A DNA stretch of 64,000 nucleotides from Stutzerimonas decontaminans (GCF_000661915.1 NZ_CP007509.1:3795501-3859500), one strand, 5' to 3'; positions 17,278 through 25,918 are shown, counted from the stretch's first letter. Numbers and translations: made by a program. The notes: generated from the letters alone by a model not told the origin.

Positions 17278-18147
17278 ATGAGCCAGACGCCCTACATCTT
17301 CGATGTCACCACCACCAGCTTCGAGCAGCTGGTGCTCGAGAACTCGTTTCACAAGCCGGTACTGGTCGACTTCTGGGCCGAATGGTGCGCGCCGTGCAAG
17401 GCGCTGATGCCAATGCTGGCGAAGATCGCCGAGGAGTATCAGGGCGAGCTGCTGCTGGCCAAGGTCAACTGCGACATCGAGCAGGAAGTCGTCGCCCGCT
17501 TCGGCATTCGCAGCCTGCCGACCGTGGTGCTGTTCAAGGACGGTCAGCCGGTGGACGGCTTTGCCGGTGCACAGCCGGAATCCGCGATTCGCGCCATGCT
17601 CGAGCCGCACGTACAGGCCCCGGAAACCCCACAGGGCAACCTGCTGGAAAGCGCCCAGGCATTGTTCGCCGAAGGCCGTTTCGCCGAGGCGGAAGCGCAG
17701 CTGCAGCAACTGCTCAGCGAAGACAACGAGAACGGCGCCGGTTTGATTCTGTATGCCCGCTGCCTGGCCGAACGCGCCGAGCTGGCCGAAGCGGAAACGG
17801 TGCTCAATGCGGTGAAAGGCGACGAGCACAAGCAGGCTCTGGCCGGTGCGCGCGCTCAGCTGACCTTCCTGCGCCAGGCTAACGACCTGCCGGAAGTAGC
17901 CACATTGAAGAGTCGCCTGGCACAGAACGGCGGGGACGATGAAGCGGCTTATCAGCTGGCGATCCAGCAGCTGGCGCGCCAGCAATACGAGGCGGCGCTC
18001 GACGGCCTGCTCAAGCTGTTCGTGCGCAATCGCAACTATGCCGACGGGCAACCGCACAAGACGCTGCTGCAGGTCTTCGAGCTGCTCGGCAACGACCATC
18101 CGCTGGTGACGCTGTACCGCCGCAAGCTCTATCAGGCGATCTACTGA
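17278..18147 (+). CDS. CnoX/YbbN-like thioredoxin-TPR co-chaperone
   Basis: A 289-residue protein. The thioredoxin domain (about 1-110) has a complete redox motif WCAPC (Cys37/Cys40). It is followed by a helical TPR region (about 120-289), with repeats such as LLESAQALFAEGRFAEAEAQLQQLLSEDN and DEAAYQLAIQQLARQQYEAALDGLLKLF. The fold order matches CnoX, which binds unfolded clients with GroEL. The E. coli protein lost the first active-site Cys, whereas this one retains both, so real disulfide reductase activity is plausible. It is divergent from the YedE gene. The start is weakly supported (ACGAGA about 8 bases upstream). Confidence 0.9.
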   Translation: MSQTPYIFDVTTTSFEQLVLENSFHKPVLVDFWAEWCAPCKALMPMLAKIAEEYQGELLLAKVNCDIEQEVVARFGIRSLPTVVLFKDGQPVDGFAGAQPESAIRAMLEPHVQAPETPQGNLLESAQALFAEGRFAEAEAQLQQLLSEDNENGAGLILYARCLAERAELAEAETVLNAVKGDEHKQALAGARAQLTFLRQANDLPEVATLKSRLAQNGGDDEAAYQLAIQQLARQQYEAALDGLLKLFVRNRNYADGQPHKTLLQVFELLGNDHPLVTLYRRKLYQAIY

Positions 18148-18162
18148 TCGTTCGCAACAGCA

Positions 18163-18187
18163 GGCGAGCCTTTCAGGAAGGCTCGCC
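18163..18187. terminator. Hairpin at the 3' ends of convergent genes
   Basis: GGCGAGCCTT (18163-18172) pairs perfectly with AAGGCTCGCC (18178-18187) around a 5-nt loop that includes the stop codon of the leftward gene. A strong 10-bp stem between two convergent genes fits a shared terminator or mRNA-stabilising end, although no T-run follows on the plus strand. Confidence 0.5.
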
Positions 18188-18520
18188 AATCCAGTGGTAA
18201 CAGGGCGAGTCGGCACCGTGCTCGACCTTAACCTCGTCACAGTGGCGCAACCGCACCAGCAGCCGCTTGGCCAGCTGAGCGTTGCCCGTAAGCGCCTCCA
18301 GTTCGGCGAGCAACTCCGGGCCGTCCAGCTTGCCAGCGCAGCGCAGGCGCTCGCGGGCGCTGTGCCAAAGCGCATCGGCGGCAGGCGTCGCAGTCGTCGG
18401 AACACTGCCGGTCACGCCGGCATTGGCAAAGCCGCGCGCCAACTGCGACCAGTCACGCTCTTCAAGCTCGATCTCGAGATCGACCGGCCAATCCCCTATA
18501 CGTCCGCGAATTCGAATCAT
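18173..18520 (-). CDS. Conserved-looking small protein of unknown function
   Basis: A 115-residue protein I do not recognise. It is acidic/amphipathic with no signal peptide or membrane segment. It starts MIRIRGRIGDWPVDLEIELEERD and ends CDEVKVEHGADSPCYHWIGEPS. The ATG at 18518-18520 is well supported by CAGGAG. It is convergent with the cnoX-like gene and divergent from the zinc operon. In P. aeruginosa, as I recall, a hypothetical gene occupies the same place between a thioredoxin gene and the zinc-responsive operon. Confidence 0.7.
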   Translation of the reverse strand: MIRIRGRIGDWPVDLEIELEERDWSQLARGFANAGVTGSVPTTATPAADALWHSARERLRCAGKLDGPELLAELEALTGNAQLAKRLLVRLRHCDEVKVEHGADSPCYHWIGEPS

Positions 18521-18588
18521 GCTGCGTCTCCTGAGTGATGGCTCATGCTCACATGACGGCAACGGGCTGGCCAGCGGTGCGGCAAAGT

Positions 18589-18613
18589 TGTTATAAGGTA
18601 ACGCCTTATCACA
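18589..18613 (+). promoter_or_regulatory. Inverted repeat, candidate Zur operator
   Basis: TGTTATAAGG (18589-18598) and CCTTATCACA (18604-18613) form a dyad with 9 of 10 matching positions and a 5-nt spacer. It ends directly before the zinc operon. A second, overlapping dyad, GTTA-N5-TAAC, is at 18590-18602; its TGTTATA half resembles the TGTTATA of proteobacterial Zur boxes. The position and the downstream genes argue for zinc-dependent repression by Zur; the match to the full consensus is only partial. Confidence 0.5.
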
Positions 18614-18625
18614 ATGGAGCTGACC

Positions 18626-19243
18626 ATGCGCCACCTACTGCTCGCAGTGCCTGTGCTTCTGCTGCCTTTGACTTACAGCCACGCGCACGAAGAACACCAT
18701 CACCATGAGCACGAAGAGGCCTCAAGCCTGGGCGCGCATGAGCATGGCGCGGCGCGCCTGAATGCCGCACTCGACGGCAAGCGGCTGGAACTGGAGCTGA
18801 TCAGTCCGGCGATGAATCTGCTGGGTTTCGAGCACGCACCGGCCAATGCGGCGGATGAAGCGAAGATTGCCAGCGTCCGCTCGCAACTGGAGCAACCCCA
18901 GGCCCTGTTCGGCCTGCCGGCGGCGGCAGGCTGCAGCGTGAGTGAACAGCAGCTTGCCGGCGAACTGCTCGGCTCGGCACATGCGGGATATCAGCGCGGC
19001 GATCAACATGATCACAAGCAGGAGCATAAGCACGATCACGACGACCATGAGGCCGCCGGCCATAGCGATATCGAAGCGCACTACCAGTTCGACTGCAGCA
19101 ACCCTGAGGCGCTGCGCGCACTGGAGCTGAAAGGGCTGTTCGAAAGCTTCCCCGGCACGGAAAAGATTCAGGTACAACTGATCGGCCCAAACGGTCAGCA
19201 GGGCGCGGAGCTGACGCCGGCACGCTCGCAGCTACCCTTCTAA
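18626..19243 (+). CDS. His-rich periplasmic zinc-binding protein (DUF2796/ZrgA-like)
   Basis: A 205-residue exported protein. The signal peptide (residues 1-19, ending TYSHA) is followed immediately by HEEHHHHEHEE. A second His/Asp cluster, HDHKQEHKHDHDDHE, lies near residues 129-145. The folded part includes LGAHEHGAARLNAALDG and HYQFDCSNPEALRAL, typical of DUF2796 (ZrgA), which helps zinc uptake in Vibrio and is Zur-controlled in P. aeruginosa. The ATG at 18626 is preferred over the one at 18614: GGAG lies 6 bases upstream and the earlier ATG abuts the operator. It is first in an operon with an ABC ATPase, a permease and a DUF3299 protein. Confidence 0.88.
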   Translation: MRHLLLAVPVLLLPLTYSHAHEEHHHHEHEEASSLGAHEHGAARLNAALDGKRLELELISPAMNLLGFEHAPANAADEAKIASVRSQLEQPQALFGLPAAAGCSVSEQQLAGELLGSAHAGYQRGDQHDHKQEHKHDHDDHEAAGHSDIEAHYQFDCSNPEALRALELKGLFESFPGTEKIQVQLIGPNGQQGAELTPARSQLPF

Positions 19244-19259
19244 AACACACTGGACCTCG

Positions 19260-19967
19260 ATGACTGCTCCTCTACTTGCAATCGACAGTCTCGGCTTCGC
19301 CTGGCCTCGCCAGGCCGAGCTATTGGACATTCCCACGTTTCGCGTCGAGCGTGGCGAAAGTCTCTTTCTCAAGGGCCCTTCAGGCAGTGGCAAGACCACC
19401 CTGCTCGGGCTGATCGGCGGCGTGCAGAAAGCCGGCCGCGGCAGCATTCGCCTGCTCGACCATGATCTTGGCCGCCTTTCGGCCGGTGCCCGGGACCGCT
19501 TCCGCGTCGATCACACCGGCTACATCTTCCAGCAGTTCAACCTGCTGCCTTTTCTCTCGGTGCGTGAAAACGTCAGTCTGCCCTGCCATTTTTCGCGGCT
19601 ACGTGCCGAACGTGCGCGCAAGCGTCACGGCAGCACCGATGCCGCGGCGGCGAGCCTGCTGGAGCATCTGGGACTGTCCCCGGAGCTGTTCGAGCGGCGA
19701 GCCGACGCACTCTCGATCGGCCAGCAGCAGCGCGTTGCGGCCGCTCGCGCCCTGATCGGCCAACCGGAACTGGTCATCGCCGACGAGCCGACCTCGGCGC
19801 TGGATGCAGATAGCCGCGAAGCCTTCCTGCACCTGCTGTTCTCCGAATGCCGCGCGGCCGGCGCGAGCCTGCTGTTCGTCAGCCATGACCAGAGCCTTGC
19901 GCCGTTGTTCGACCGCAGCCTGTCACTGGCCGAGCTGAACCGCGCAGCCAGCAATCCGGAGCTTTAG
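19260..19967 (+). CDS. ABC transporter ATP-binding protein (MacB/LolD-like)
   Basis: A 235-residue nucleotide-binding subunit. Walker A is GPSGSGKTT, the Q-loop is FQQFNLLPFLSVRENV, the signature is LSIGQQQRV, Walker B is LVIADEPTSALD, and the H-loop is FVSHD. It belongs to the MacB/LolD/FtsE class, which works with FtsX-like permeases on periplasmic proteins or small ligands rather than with classic importer permeases. It starts 16 bp after the zinc-binding protein gene and is followed 3 bp later by the permease. The role is probably zinc-stress related, judged from context. Confidence 0.88.
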   Translation: MTAPLLAIDSLGFAWPRQAELLDIPTFRVERGESLFLKGPSGSGKTTLLGLIGGVQKAGRGSIRLLDHDLGRLSAGARDRFRVDHTGYIFQQFNLLPFLSVRENVSLPCHFSRLRAERARKRHGSTDAAAASLLEHLGLSPELFERRADALSIGQQQRVAAARALIGQPELVIADEPTSALDADSREAFLHLLFSECRAAGASLLFVSHDQSLAPLFDRSLSLAELNRAASNPEL

Positions 19968-19970
19968 CCG

Positions 19971-21236
19971 ATGTATCTCCTGCGCCTGGCCCTGGCGAGC
20001 CTGAACAATCGCCGTTTCACTGCCCTGCTGACGGTATTCGCCATCGCCCTGTCAGTGTGCCTGCTGCTCGCCGTTGAACGGGTGCGCAATGAAACCCGCG
20101 CGAGCTTCGCCAACACCATTAGCGGTACCGATCTGGTGGTCGGCGCCCGTTCCGGTTCGGTCAACCTGCTGCTGTACTCGGTATTCCGCATCGGCAATGC
20201 GACCAACAATATTCGCTGGGACAGTTACCAACGCTTCGCCGAGCACCCGCGGGTCGACTGGGCAATCCCAATTTCCCTCGGCGACTCCCATCGCGGTTAT
20301 CGCGTGATGGGCACCAGCACCAATTACTTCGAGCACTACCGTTACGGCCGCAAACAGCCACTGCAGCTGGGCGAAGGCCGCGTCTTCGAAGGCGACCCGT
20401 TCGAGGTTGTACTGGGCGCCGAAGTGGCCAGCGCGCTGGGCTACCAGCTGGATGACAGCATCGTCCTCGCCCACGGCGTAGCGCGGGTCAGCCTGGTTCA
20501 ACATGAGGACAAGCCGTTCCGTGTGGTCGGCGTGCTGCAGCGCACCGGTACGCCGGTCGATCGCACCCTGCACATCAGCCTTGAAGGCATGGAAGCGCTG
20601 CATGTCGACTGGCAGAACGGTATGCCGGCCCGCGGCGCGGCGCGTATCGACGCAGAGCAGGCGCGCCAGCTCGATCTTCAGCCACAGCAGATCACCGCCT
20701 TTCTGCTCGGCCTCAACAGCAAGATCGCGACGTTCACCCTGCAGCGGGAAATCAACGAGTACCGCGGCGAGCCGCTGCTGGCGATTCTGCCCGGCGTCGC
20801 CCTGCAGGAACTGTGGAGCCTGATGGGTACGGCCGAGAAGGCGCTGTTCGCGGTTTCACTGTTCGTCGTGCTGACCGGCCTGATCGGCATGCTGACGGCG
20901 ATCCTCACCAGCCTGAACGAGCGCCGCCGCGAGATGGCGATCCTGCGCTCAGTTGGTGCCCGTCCCTGGCATATCGCCGCCCTGCTGATCATCGAGGCGT
21001 TCGGCTTGGCATTGGCTGGAACACTGCTGGGCCTGGCACTGCTCTATCTCGGCATCGCCGTGGCGCAGTCACCGCTGCAGAGCCTCTACGGCCTGTTTCT
21101 ACCGCTTGCCTGGCCGAGCAGCTATGAGTGGAGTCTGCTCGGCGCTATCCTGCTGGCGGCACTGCTGATGGGCAGCGTGCCGGCCTGGCGTGCCTATCGC
21201 CAATCGCTGGCCGATGGCCTGTCGATTCGACTGTGA
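19971..21236 (+). CDS. FtsX/MacB-type ABC permease
   Basis: A 421-residue membrane protein with the MacB/FtsX topology: one N-terminal transmembrane helix (about residues 15-35), a large periplasmic domain (about 40-280), and three C-terminal helices. The last three contain LFAVSLFVVLTGLIGMLTAIL, ERRREMAILRSVGARPWHIAALLII and a final helix. The conserved coupling motif EMAILRSVGA is present. GGAG lies just upstream of the ATG. It is the partner of the preceding ATPase. Such transporters move cargo out of the outer leaflet or drive periplasmic events, so this is unlikely to be a simple zinc importer. Confidence 0.87.
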   Translation: MYLLRLALASLNNRRFTALLTVFAIALSVCLLLAVERVRNETRASFANTISGTDLVVGARSGSVNLLLYSVFRIGNATNNIRWDSYQRFAEHPRVDWAIPISLGDSHRGYRVMGTSTNYFEHYRYGRKQPLQLGEGRVFEGDPFEVVLGAEVASALGYQLDDSIVLAHGVARVSLVQHEDKPFRVVGVLQRTGTPVDRTLHISLEGMEALHVDWQNGMPARGAARIDAEQARQLDLQPQQITAFLLGLNSKIATFTLQREINEYRGEPLLAILPGVALQELWSLMGTAEKALFAVSLFVVLTGLIGMLTAILTSLNERRREMAILRSVGARPWHIAALLIIEAFGLALAGTLLGLALLYLGIAVAQSPLQSLYGLFLPLAWPSSYEWSLLGAILLAALLMGSVPAWRAYRQSLADGLSIRL

Positions 21237-21244
21237 GGAACCCG

Positions 21245-21757
21245 ATGTCGCGCCTGTTGATCGCCCTGCTCCTAGTCTGCGTGCTGCCCGTGCACGCAGC
21301 CGAAGTCCGTCTGCTGCAGTGGGCAGAGCTAATTCCCGAAGGCGCGCCGCCACCACCGCCGCCGCTGGCGATACATGACATGTCGCAGCTCGCCGATGCG
21401 CTGGCTGCCGAGGCAGGGCCAGCCGCCGCGCAGCAATCACCGGCCGCGCCTGTCGTCGAAGCACTCGATGGTCAGATGGTGAAGTTGCCGGGCTATATCG
21501 TGCCTCTGGACATGACCGACGAAGGTCGCGTCACCGAATTCCTGCTGGTGCCGTATTTCGGCGCCTGCATCCATGTGCCGCCACCGCCGTCCAACCAGAT
21601 CGTGCATGCCACCAGCGAACTGGGCGTGCGGGTGGATGCGCTATACGAGCCGTTCTGGATCGAGGGGCCCCTCAGCGTCGAACACGCCAGCAGCGAGCTG
21701 GCGGAGGCGGGTTACCGCATGCAGGCACAGAAGATCTATCCCTACGAGCTGCAATAA
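21245..21757 (+). CDS. DUF3299 exported protein
   Basis: A 170-residue secreted protein. The signal peptide covers residues 1-18 (VLPVHA-AEV), followed by a proline-rich linker (PPPPPP near residue 40). A DUF3299 domain follows, with VKLPGYIVPLDM and the conserved block LLVPYFGACIHVPPPPSNQIVHA; the Cys and His there could bind metal. It is last in the zinc-responsive operon, 8 bp after the permease. The function is unknown, but conserved linkage with a His-rich protein and an FtsX-type ABC transporter suggests periplasmic metal handling. Confidence 0.82.
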   Translation: MSRLLIALLLVCVLPVHAAEVRLLQWAELIPEGAPPPPPPLAIHDMSQLADALAAEAGPAAAQQSPAAPVVEALDGQMVKLPGYIVPLDMTDEGRVTEFLLVPYFGACIHVPPPPSNQIVHATSELGVRVDALYEPFWIEGPLSVEHASSELAEAGYRMQAQKIYPYELQ

Positions 21758-21802
21758 ACGCCAGTCGGCCAACGCGGCGGCGATTACGTTTTGCCAGTCT
21801 GA

Positions 21803-22894
21803 TCAGTGTGCGCTGGCGACCTGCCGTTCGCGCTCGAAGCTGAGCTCGCCTTCGGCCCACTCGCGCCATTCGCGCACCCGACGACGCTCTGCGCCGGCCC
21901 GCTCCGCCTGTTTCAGCGCTTCGAGCCCGGCCTGCCAGCGCGCTTGTTCCAGTTCGAGCTGGGCGACGTTCATCCAGAACTTGGCGCTGCCCGTCTGGGT
22001 CGCCAACTGGCGGTAGATCTTTGAAGCTTCGGTACGCTCGCGTGCCTGCCACCAGAGCATACCCATGCGCTCCTGGCGCGCCGCGTTGCTCGGCAGCAAG
22101 CGCGATGCCAGCATCCCTTCGAGCAGCTTGGCGCCTTGCCACGGCTGGCCGGCGGCACTGGCCAGCGCGACCAGGTTGTCCAGCTCGGCCTCGCTGAAGC
22201 GCAGCCCCTTGGTGTGCGCCGCCCGCAGGGTGGCCAGCGCACGATCTTCCGCACCAGCCAGCTGCTGCAAACCGGCTAACTGACGCCAGGCCTTGGCCTG
22301 ATCGGGATGGCGCTGCAACAGCTTTTTCTGCCAGCCTTCAGCCGCTTGATAGCGCTTCAGCTCGGCATTACCGGCAACCAGAAACTGCAACCAGGTATCG
22401 CCGGCTTTCGGATTGGCCTGCACATAGCGCTCGGCCAGGGGCAGCGCCTTGGCGTGCTGGCCGAGGCCCTGATAGGCCTGCACCAGCATCTGCAGCACTT
22501 CTTCGTTGGCCTGATTGGCCGAGCCCAACAGCCTGACCACCTTGGCATAGCGACCCTCGACCAGATTCAGACGTGCCAGATTGCGCCGTTCGCCGGCGAG
22601 TAGTTCTTCATCCAGCTTGCCGCTGGCTACGGCCTTGTCCAACCACTCAAGTGCCTGGCGATTGTTGCCCTCGGCCCAGGCCAGATAACCACGGCTGCGC
22701 CAGAGCAACGCCTCTTCACCGCTGCCGGCCTTGGCGGTCACCCCCTCGAGCGCCTTGCGTGCTGTCGCGTAGTCGCCCTTGCTCTGCGCGGTCTGTGCGC
22801 GCTCAAGGGCCATGAACACGGCCGGGTCGATGGCCTGGGCAGCCTGGACCGAAGCAGCGAGGGAAAGGGTCAGCACAAGCAGCAGACGAAGCAT
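21803..22894 (-). CDS. TPR-repeat periplasmic protein of a TonB2-type cluster
   Basis: A 363-residue exported protein with a signal peptide (residues 1-18, ASVQA) followed by degenerate tetratricopeptide repeats through most of the chain. Examples are MALERAQTAQSKGDYATARKALEGV, LLWRSRGYLAWAEGNNRQALEWLDKAV and VQAYQGLGQHAKALPLAERYVQANP. Its ATG lies one base past the tonB stop, so it is the last cistron of the six-gene TonB system. A TPR protein in this place is known from Vibrio TonB2 clusters. It probably contacts the TonB complex from the periplasm; its exact function is unproven. Confidence 0.85.
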   Translation of the reverse strand: MLRLLLVLTLSLAASVQAAQAIDPAVFMALERAQTAQSKGDYATARKALEGVTAKAGSGEEALLWRSRGYLAWAEGNNRQALEWLDKAVASGKLDEELLAGERRNLARLNLVEGRYAKVVRLLGSANQANEEVLQMLVQAYQGLGQHAKALPLAERYVQANPKAGDTWLQFLVAGNAELKRYQAAEGWQKKLLQRHPDQAKAWRQLAGLQQLAGAEDRALATLRAAHTKGLRFSEAELDNLVALASAAGQPWQGAKLLEGMLASRLLPSNAARQERMGMLWWQARERTEASKIYRQLATQTGSAKFWMNVAQLELEQARWQAGLEALKQAERAGAERRRVREWREWAEGELSFERERQVASAH

Positions 22895-22895
22895 C

Positions 22896-23609
22896 TCAGC
22901 GTTCTCCTTGCAGGCGGAAGTGCAGGGTTTTCACGGCTTCACGGGATACCGCCGCACCGTTTTCGGTACGCGGTGCGAAACGCCAGCGGGCCGCGGCACG
23001 CCGAGCCTCGCGATCAAATACGTTACGTGGCGAAGCCTCCAGCACACGAATGTTCTCCACGCGACCCTGCGGGTTGATGGTGAAGGCCAGCTTGATATGC
23101 CCTTCGATGCCCTGCTGCCGCGCACGATAGGGATACTCGGGGCGCACATCATTGAGCGGCATCACTTCCTGCTCTGGGCCACCCGGGTTACCCGCCGCTT
23201 CCACTGCCGCACTGGCCGGCGCTGGAGCGGCTGCAGGGGCGCTCGGCGCAGCCGTCAGACCGGACAGACTAGGTGCCGGCGCGGTGGCGACGGAAATACC
23301 GGCGTTGATGCTCGGCAGATCGAGATCGAGCTTCGGCAGATTCGCATCCGGCGTCGCCATGTTCGGCGTCGGCGGTGTCGGTGGTTGCGGCGTCTTGGGT
23401 TGCGGCGGCTGCGGCGCCTGCTGGCGAGAACGCGTGGCGCTGTCTTCGTTGCGCCCGTCCATGCGCACGAAGTTGGCGATCGCCAGCGGGTCTTCCTGAA
23501 TCTTGCTGCGCGGCGGATTGACCATGCTCAGCATCAGAGCGAACAGCAGCAGCGCCACCACGCAGGCGGCGACGAAGGCCAGACTGAAGCGCACCAGCCG
23601 CGGTTGCAT
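22896..23609 (-). CDS. tonB: TonB energy transducer (TonB2-like)
   Basis: A 237-residue TonB. A single N-terminal membrane helix (about residues 8-30) is followed by a Pro/Gln/Thr/Ala-rich periplasm-spanning linker (APQPPQPKTPQPPTPPTP and an Ala/Pro-rich stretch). A C-terminal TonB domain (about 150-237) carries DVRPEYPYRARQQGIEGHIKLAF and VLEASPRNVFDREARRAAARWRF. The ATG at 23607-23609 overlaps the exbD stop (TGATG); a TTG one codon earlier is less likely. It delivers proton-motive energy to outer membrane receptors, and the BtuB-like receptor in this window is a possible client. Confidence 0.93.
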   Translation of the reverse strand: MQPRLVRFSLAFVAACVVALLLFALMLSMVNPPRSKIQEDPLAIANFVRMDGRNEDSATRSRQQAPQPPQPKTPQPPTPPTPNMATPDANLPKLDLDLPSINAGISVATAPAPSLSGLTAAPSAPAAAPAPASAAVEAAGNPGGPEQEVMPLNDVRPEYPYRARQQGIEGHIKLAFTINPQGRVENIRVLEASPRNVFDREARRAAARWRFAPRTENGAAVSREAVKTLHFRLQGER

Positions 23610-24022
23610 CAACGCGCCCCCGTGCTGGCAGCCAGCGCGACGTCCTGCACGCCGGCCTGACGCGCCTGATCCATGACCTGCACCACCAGCCCGGTGCGCG
23701 CATCCTGGTCGGCCTGTACCACCACTGCGCCTTCCGGTTGATCCACACGCAGCCGCTCGACATGCGCCCGCACGCTGCGCACGTCCACTGCCTGCTTGTC
23801 GATCCAGACCTGGCCGTCGGCGGTGACGGCAATGAGGATATTGCCTTTGTCCTGCGCACTGGCGGTATCCGCCTGCGGACGATGGACCTCGACACCGGAC
23901 TCCTTGATGAAGGAGCTGGTGACGATAAAGAAGATCAGCATGATGAAGACCACATCGAGCATCGGCGTAAGGTCGATGCCGGTGTCCTCTTCCTGCTGGT
24001 AATGATGACGACGCATACGCAT
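23609..24022 (-). CDS. exbD: ExbD, proton-channel subunit of the TonB2-like system
   Basis: A 137-residue ExbD/TolR protein with a single transmembrane helix (about residues 20-41). It begins with the signature DLTPMLDVVFIMLIFFIVT, whose Asp in MLDV is the proton-conducting residue. A periplasmic domain (about 60-137) follows, typical of this family (VTADGQVWIDKQAVD). The start ATG is at 24020-24022. It lies 11 bp after the exbB gene and overlaps tonB by one base, so it is in the same operon. Confidence 0.93.
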   Translation of the reverse strand: MRMRRHHYQQEEDTGIDLTPMLDVVFIMLIFFIVTSSFIKESGVEVHRPQADTASAQDKGNILIAVTADGQVWIDKQAVDVRSVRAHVERLRVDQPEGAVVVQADQDARTGLVVQVMDQARQAGVQDVALAASTGAR

Positions 24023-24033
24023 CCCGCTAATCC

Positions 24034-24579
24034 TCAGTCGTGACGCAGCTGGTCAGCCAGCCGGTCGAGAGACTGGCGCGCGATACGCTCAAGGCGCGCC
24101 AGACTGAACAATCCTGTGATGGCCAGCACCATGCCAGCCATGGTTGGCAGGGTCGCCTGCCAGACACCCGCGGCCATGCCGCGTGGGTTACCGGAGCCAC
24201 TCAGCGCCAGCACGTCGAATACCGCGATCATGCCGCTGACCGTGCCGAGCAGCCCGAGCAGCGGATACATCGCAACCAGGGTCTTGCTTAGCCGTAGAGG
24301 TCCGGACAATTGCTGCTGCGCTTGCGCCAGCCAGGCCGAGCGCACCGCACGCTGCCAGCTGCCAGGCTCGTCGGCCATCTGCGCCCAGGCCTGCCGGCGT
24401 GACTCCACCCAATGCGGGAAGACCCGCCGCATGAACCACAGCCGCTCGAAAACCAGCGTCCAATACAGCACGCACAGGCCCGCCAGCGCCCACATCACCA
24501 CCCCGCCTGCAGTCATGAAATCGAGCAGCGCATGACCGCTGTCGACCAGACTCAGCCAGTGGGCACGCAGATCAGTCAC
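24034..24579 (-). CDS. exbB: ExbB-type proton-channel subunit
   Basis: A 181-residue MotA/TolQ/ExbB family protein. Three membrane segments are visible: residues about 20-42 (MTAGGVVMWALAGLCVLYWTLVF), about 110-130 (LLGLLGTVSGMIAVFDVLALSG) and about 145-165 (TLPTMAGMVLAITGLFSLA). The family signature PLLGLLGTVSGMI is complete. A GTG at 24577-24579 is the likely start, overlapping the end of the preceding gene by 8 bases. It should form the proton channel with ExbD. Confidence 0.9.
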   Translation of the reverse strand: MTDLRAHWLSLVDSGHALLDFMTAGGVVMWALAGLCVLYWTLVFERLWFMRRVFPHWVESRRQAWAQMADEPGSWQRAVRSAWLAQAQQQLSGPLRLSKTLVAMYPLLGLLGTVSGMIAVFDVLALSGSGNPRGMAAGVWQATLPTMAGMVLAITGLFSLARLERIARQSLDRLADQLRHD

Positions 24580-25918
24580 GGCGTGGCGCCCCCGACAGAT
24601 GCAGTGCAATCAAACCGGCACTCTGCTGTTCTAGGAGTTGGATCAGCGCCTTGCTGCGACTGGCCAGCAGGCTGTGCAGAAACAGCAGCGGGATTGCCAC
24701 GACCAGGCCCAGCACGGTGGTCACCAGTGCCTGGGAGATACCGTCGGCCATCAGCCGCGAATCGCCACCCCCGCTCTGGGTGATGGCCTGGAAGGTGATG
24801 ATCATGCCGGTCACGGTACCCAGCAGGCCGAGCAGCGGTGCAACGGCCGCGAGTAGCTTGAGCAGCGGCTGGCCGCGTTCCAGTGGCGGAGTCTCCTGGA
24901 GAATCGCCTCGTCCAGCTTGAGCTCCAGGGTTTCCAGATCCGATAGCTGAGGCTTGGGGCCCAGCACGCCGATGATACGGCCGAGCGGATTGTCATCGCG
25001 CGGTTGGTTGAGCTCGCGCATCTGGCTACCGACCTTGCGGCCGACGCCGCCGAGATAAGCCATACGCCAGATCGCCAGCAGCAGGCCGATGGCGCCGAGC
25101 ACCAGAATCACGCCACCGACCAGACCGCCTTGTTTGACGCGATCCCACAGATCGGGCTGGCGCTGCAGCTGGGCGATCAGCGTGCCGCGGCTCGGGTCCA
25201 GCGGCAGGGTGGCGAGCGCGTCGGAGCTTTTCAGGTAGTCGCCGATCAGGCCTTTGCCGGATGGCTGGCGTGTCGGTACCAGCAGTTCGCGGGCATCGGC
25301 GTCGTAACGCAGGAAAGCATTGTCGGTAAAGGCGGAGAAGCTGCCCACACGCAGCACCGACTGCTCACGACGCGCTCCATCGGTGCCCACCACAGGCAAC
25401 GGAACGCGCTCCACCCGGCCACTGGCGGCCAGATCTTCCAGCAGGGTCATCCAGAAGGCGTCCAGATCTTCGGCAGAAGGCAGGGCGCGGCTTTCCGCCA
25501 GGCTGCGCAGCTGCTTGAGTCGCTCGGGATACTGGGCATTGAGCATGCTGTCCTGCCACTGACCCGCAATATCACCGGCACTCTGGCGGACCACGCCAAA
25601 CAACTCACCCAGATGGCCAACGCGCTGTGCCAGAAGCTTCTCCTGCTCGGCCAGTTCGGCTTCCTGCCGGTCGAAATCGGCTTTCAACCGTTCGGCCTCG
25701 GCTTTCTGCTCAGCCAGGGCGGCACGTGCACGGGAGAGAAGTTGCTGCTGTTCGCCGCGGTCGCGGACGAAGGCCTGTTCGCGCGCCTGCATGGCGCTGA
25801 CTTCCGCTGCTCGATCGCTGCGAATACGTTCAAGCAGCTGATCAGGGCTGAGCGGTTCTGCCGCATGAGCCGCAAGGGGCAACAGCGCGACTAGGAAAAA
25901 AGAAAACAGACGGCTCAT
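24572..25918 (-). CDS. Large MotA/TolQ/ExbB-family protein with N-terminal coiled coil (TtpC-like)
   Basis: A 448-residue membrane protein: signal peptide (1-18), long periplasmic coiled coil (about 20-125; e.g. ALAEQKAEAERLKADFDRQEAELAEQEKLLAQ), a mixed region to about residue 250, then three transmembrane helices. The last two form a standard ExbB-type channel half (PLLGLLGTVTGMIITFQAITQSG and ALVTTVLGLVVAIPLLFLHSLLA). The layout matches TtpC, the extra component needed by the Vibrio TonB2 system. Its ATG overlaps the DUF3450 stop (ATGA). The periplasmic coiled coil probably extends the system's reach to the outer membrane. Confidence 0.88.
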   Translation of the reverse strand: MSRLFSFFLVALLPLAAHAAEPLSPDQLLERIRSDRAAEVSAMQAREQAFVRDRGEQQQLLSRARAALAEQKAEAERLKADFDRQEAELAEQEKLLAQRVGHLGELFGVVRQSAGDIAGQWQDSMLNAQYPERLKQLRSLAESRALPSAEDLDAFWMTLLEDLAASGRVERVPLPVVGTDGARREQSVLRVGSFSAFTDNAFLRYDADARELLVPTRQPSGKGLIGDYLKSSDALATLPLDPSRGTLIAQLQRQPDLWDRVKQGGLVGGVILVLGAIGLLLAIWRMAYLGGVGRKVGSQMRELNQPRDDNPLGRIIGVLGPKPQLSDLETLELKLDEAILQETPPLERGQPLLKLLAAVAPLLGLLGTVTGMIITFQAITQSGGGDSRLMADGISQALVTTVLGLVVAIPLLFLHSLLASRSKALIQLLEQQSAGLIALHLSGAPRRD

